Source of the DNA: Desulfonatronum sp.
GTDB lineage: Bacteria; Desulfobacterota; Desulfovibrionia; Desulfovibrionales; Desulfonatronaceae
Direction: 5' to 3'
Assembly: GCA_007127655.1 (NCBI GenBank)
Contig: SKYX01000195.1
Location: 1-5,677, forward strand
DNA: 5,677 nucleotides
Shown: positions 5,664 through 5,677 of the stretch, one piece after another
How the letters are laid out: the number at the start of each line of letters is the position of its first letter
Numbering within the stretch: position 1 is the stretch's first letter
The notes under the pieces: model-generated
Told to the model about the DNA's origin: nothing
Database searches by the model: none
Seen by the model: the letters and a program-made list of their open reading frames with translations, nothing else
Position numbers and translations under genes: made by a program

Positions 5664-5677
5664 CCGGCCACGGGCCA

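Larger units (their letters stand above)
5455..5677 (-). other. Leader region upstream of the redox operon; no confident gene
   Basis: This stretch is clearly less GC-rich than the genes and holds no recognisable protein on either strand. It may contain the operon promoter: on the coding strand TTGAGA, 17 nt, TAATGG is a weak sigma-70-like pair, and TTGACC a little downstream is another possible -35 with no good -10. One minus-strand frame stays open from the right edge to a TGA that overlaps the nuoE-like ATG (ATGA). It could be the 3' end of an upstream gene, but its codon use (AGA, TTG, CTA, TTA) differs from the genes downstream and I recognise no family. A plus-strand frame from 5497 to the edge is also open, so openness alone means little here. 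Confidence 0.35.

Noticed and set aside
5497..5677. Plus-strand frame open to the right edge, pointing away from the operon
   Set aside because: No ribosome-binding site and no recognisable protein; a divergent gene cannot be supported from about 60 open codons.
1..5677. CRISPR array, tRNA, rRNA or insertion sequence
   Set aside because: No spaced direct repeats, RNA-gene signatures, transposase or terminal inverted repeats were found, including around the HEPN/MNT pair.

Overview
All genes in this window are read from the minus strand, so the biological order runs from the right edge to the left edge. The DNA is GC-rich (above 60% by eye in most places). The content suggests a strict anaerobe that handles NADH, ferredoxin and probably NADPH through soluble flavin and iron-sulfur complexes. 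A sulfate-reducing or syntrophic deltaproteobacterium (Desulfobacterota) is my best guess, but this is inferred from gene architecture and there is no rRNA or other taxonomic marker.

Layout in reading order. 5677-5455: short leader with no confident gene; it holds an imperfect inverted repeat and a small open frame that touches the first gene. 5454-4987: NuoE-like [2Fe-2S] thioredoxin-fold subunit. 4990-3122: NuoF-like flavoprotein of the HydB/HndC type, with an extra N-terminal ferredoxin domain and an extra C-terminal two-cluster ferredoxin domain; it overlaps nuoE by ATGA. 3117-2794 and 2821-2411: a nucleotidyltransferase (MNT) and its HEPN partner, a MntA/HepT-type toxin-antitoxin pair, inserted between subunit genes and lower in GC. 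2375-1 and beyond the left edge: one large open reading frame that fuses a NuoG/HydA-like iron-sulfur array, a shortened molybdopterin-oxidoreductase-like segment, and an NfnA/SudB-like FAD/NAD(P) module with its own [2Fe-2S] motif.

How they may work together. NuoE, NuoF and the N-terminal part of the fusion match the three-subunit core of bifurcating hydrogenases and related enzymes (HydABC, the 'Bfu' type), but no hydrogenase H-cluster domain is visible. The electron-carrying subunit instead continues into the small subunit of the NfnAB (NADH-dependent ferredoxin:NADP+ oxidoreductase) family. The expected large partner, an NfnB/GltD-like flavoprotein, would lie just beyond the left edge. 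A complex linking two flavin modules, one NuoF-type and one Nfn-type, is therefore the main hypothesis. The second main point is the HEPN/MNT pair, whose first ribosome-binding site lies in the last codons of nuoF, so it appears to be transcribed and possibly translated together with the redox operon.
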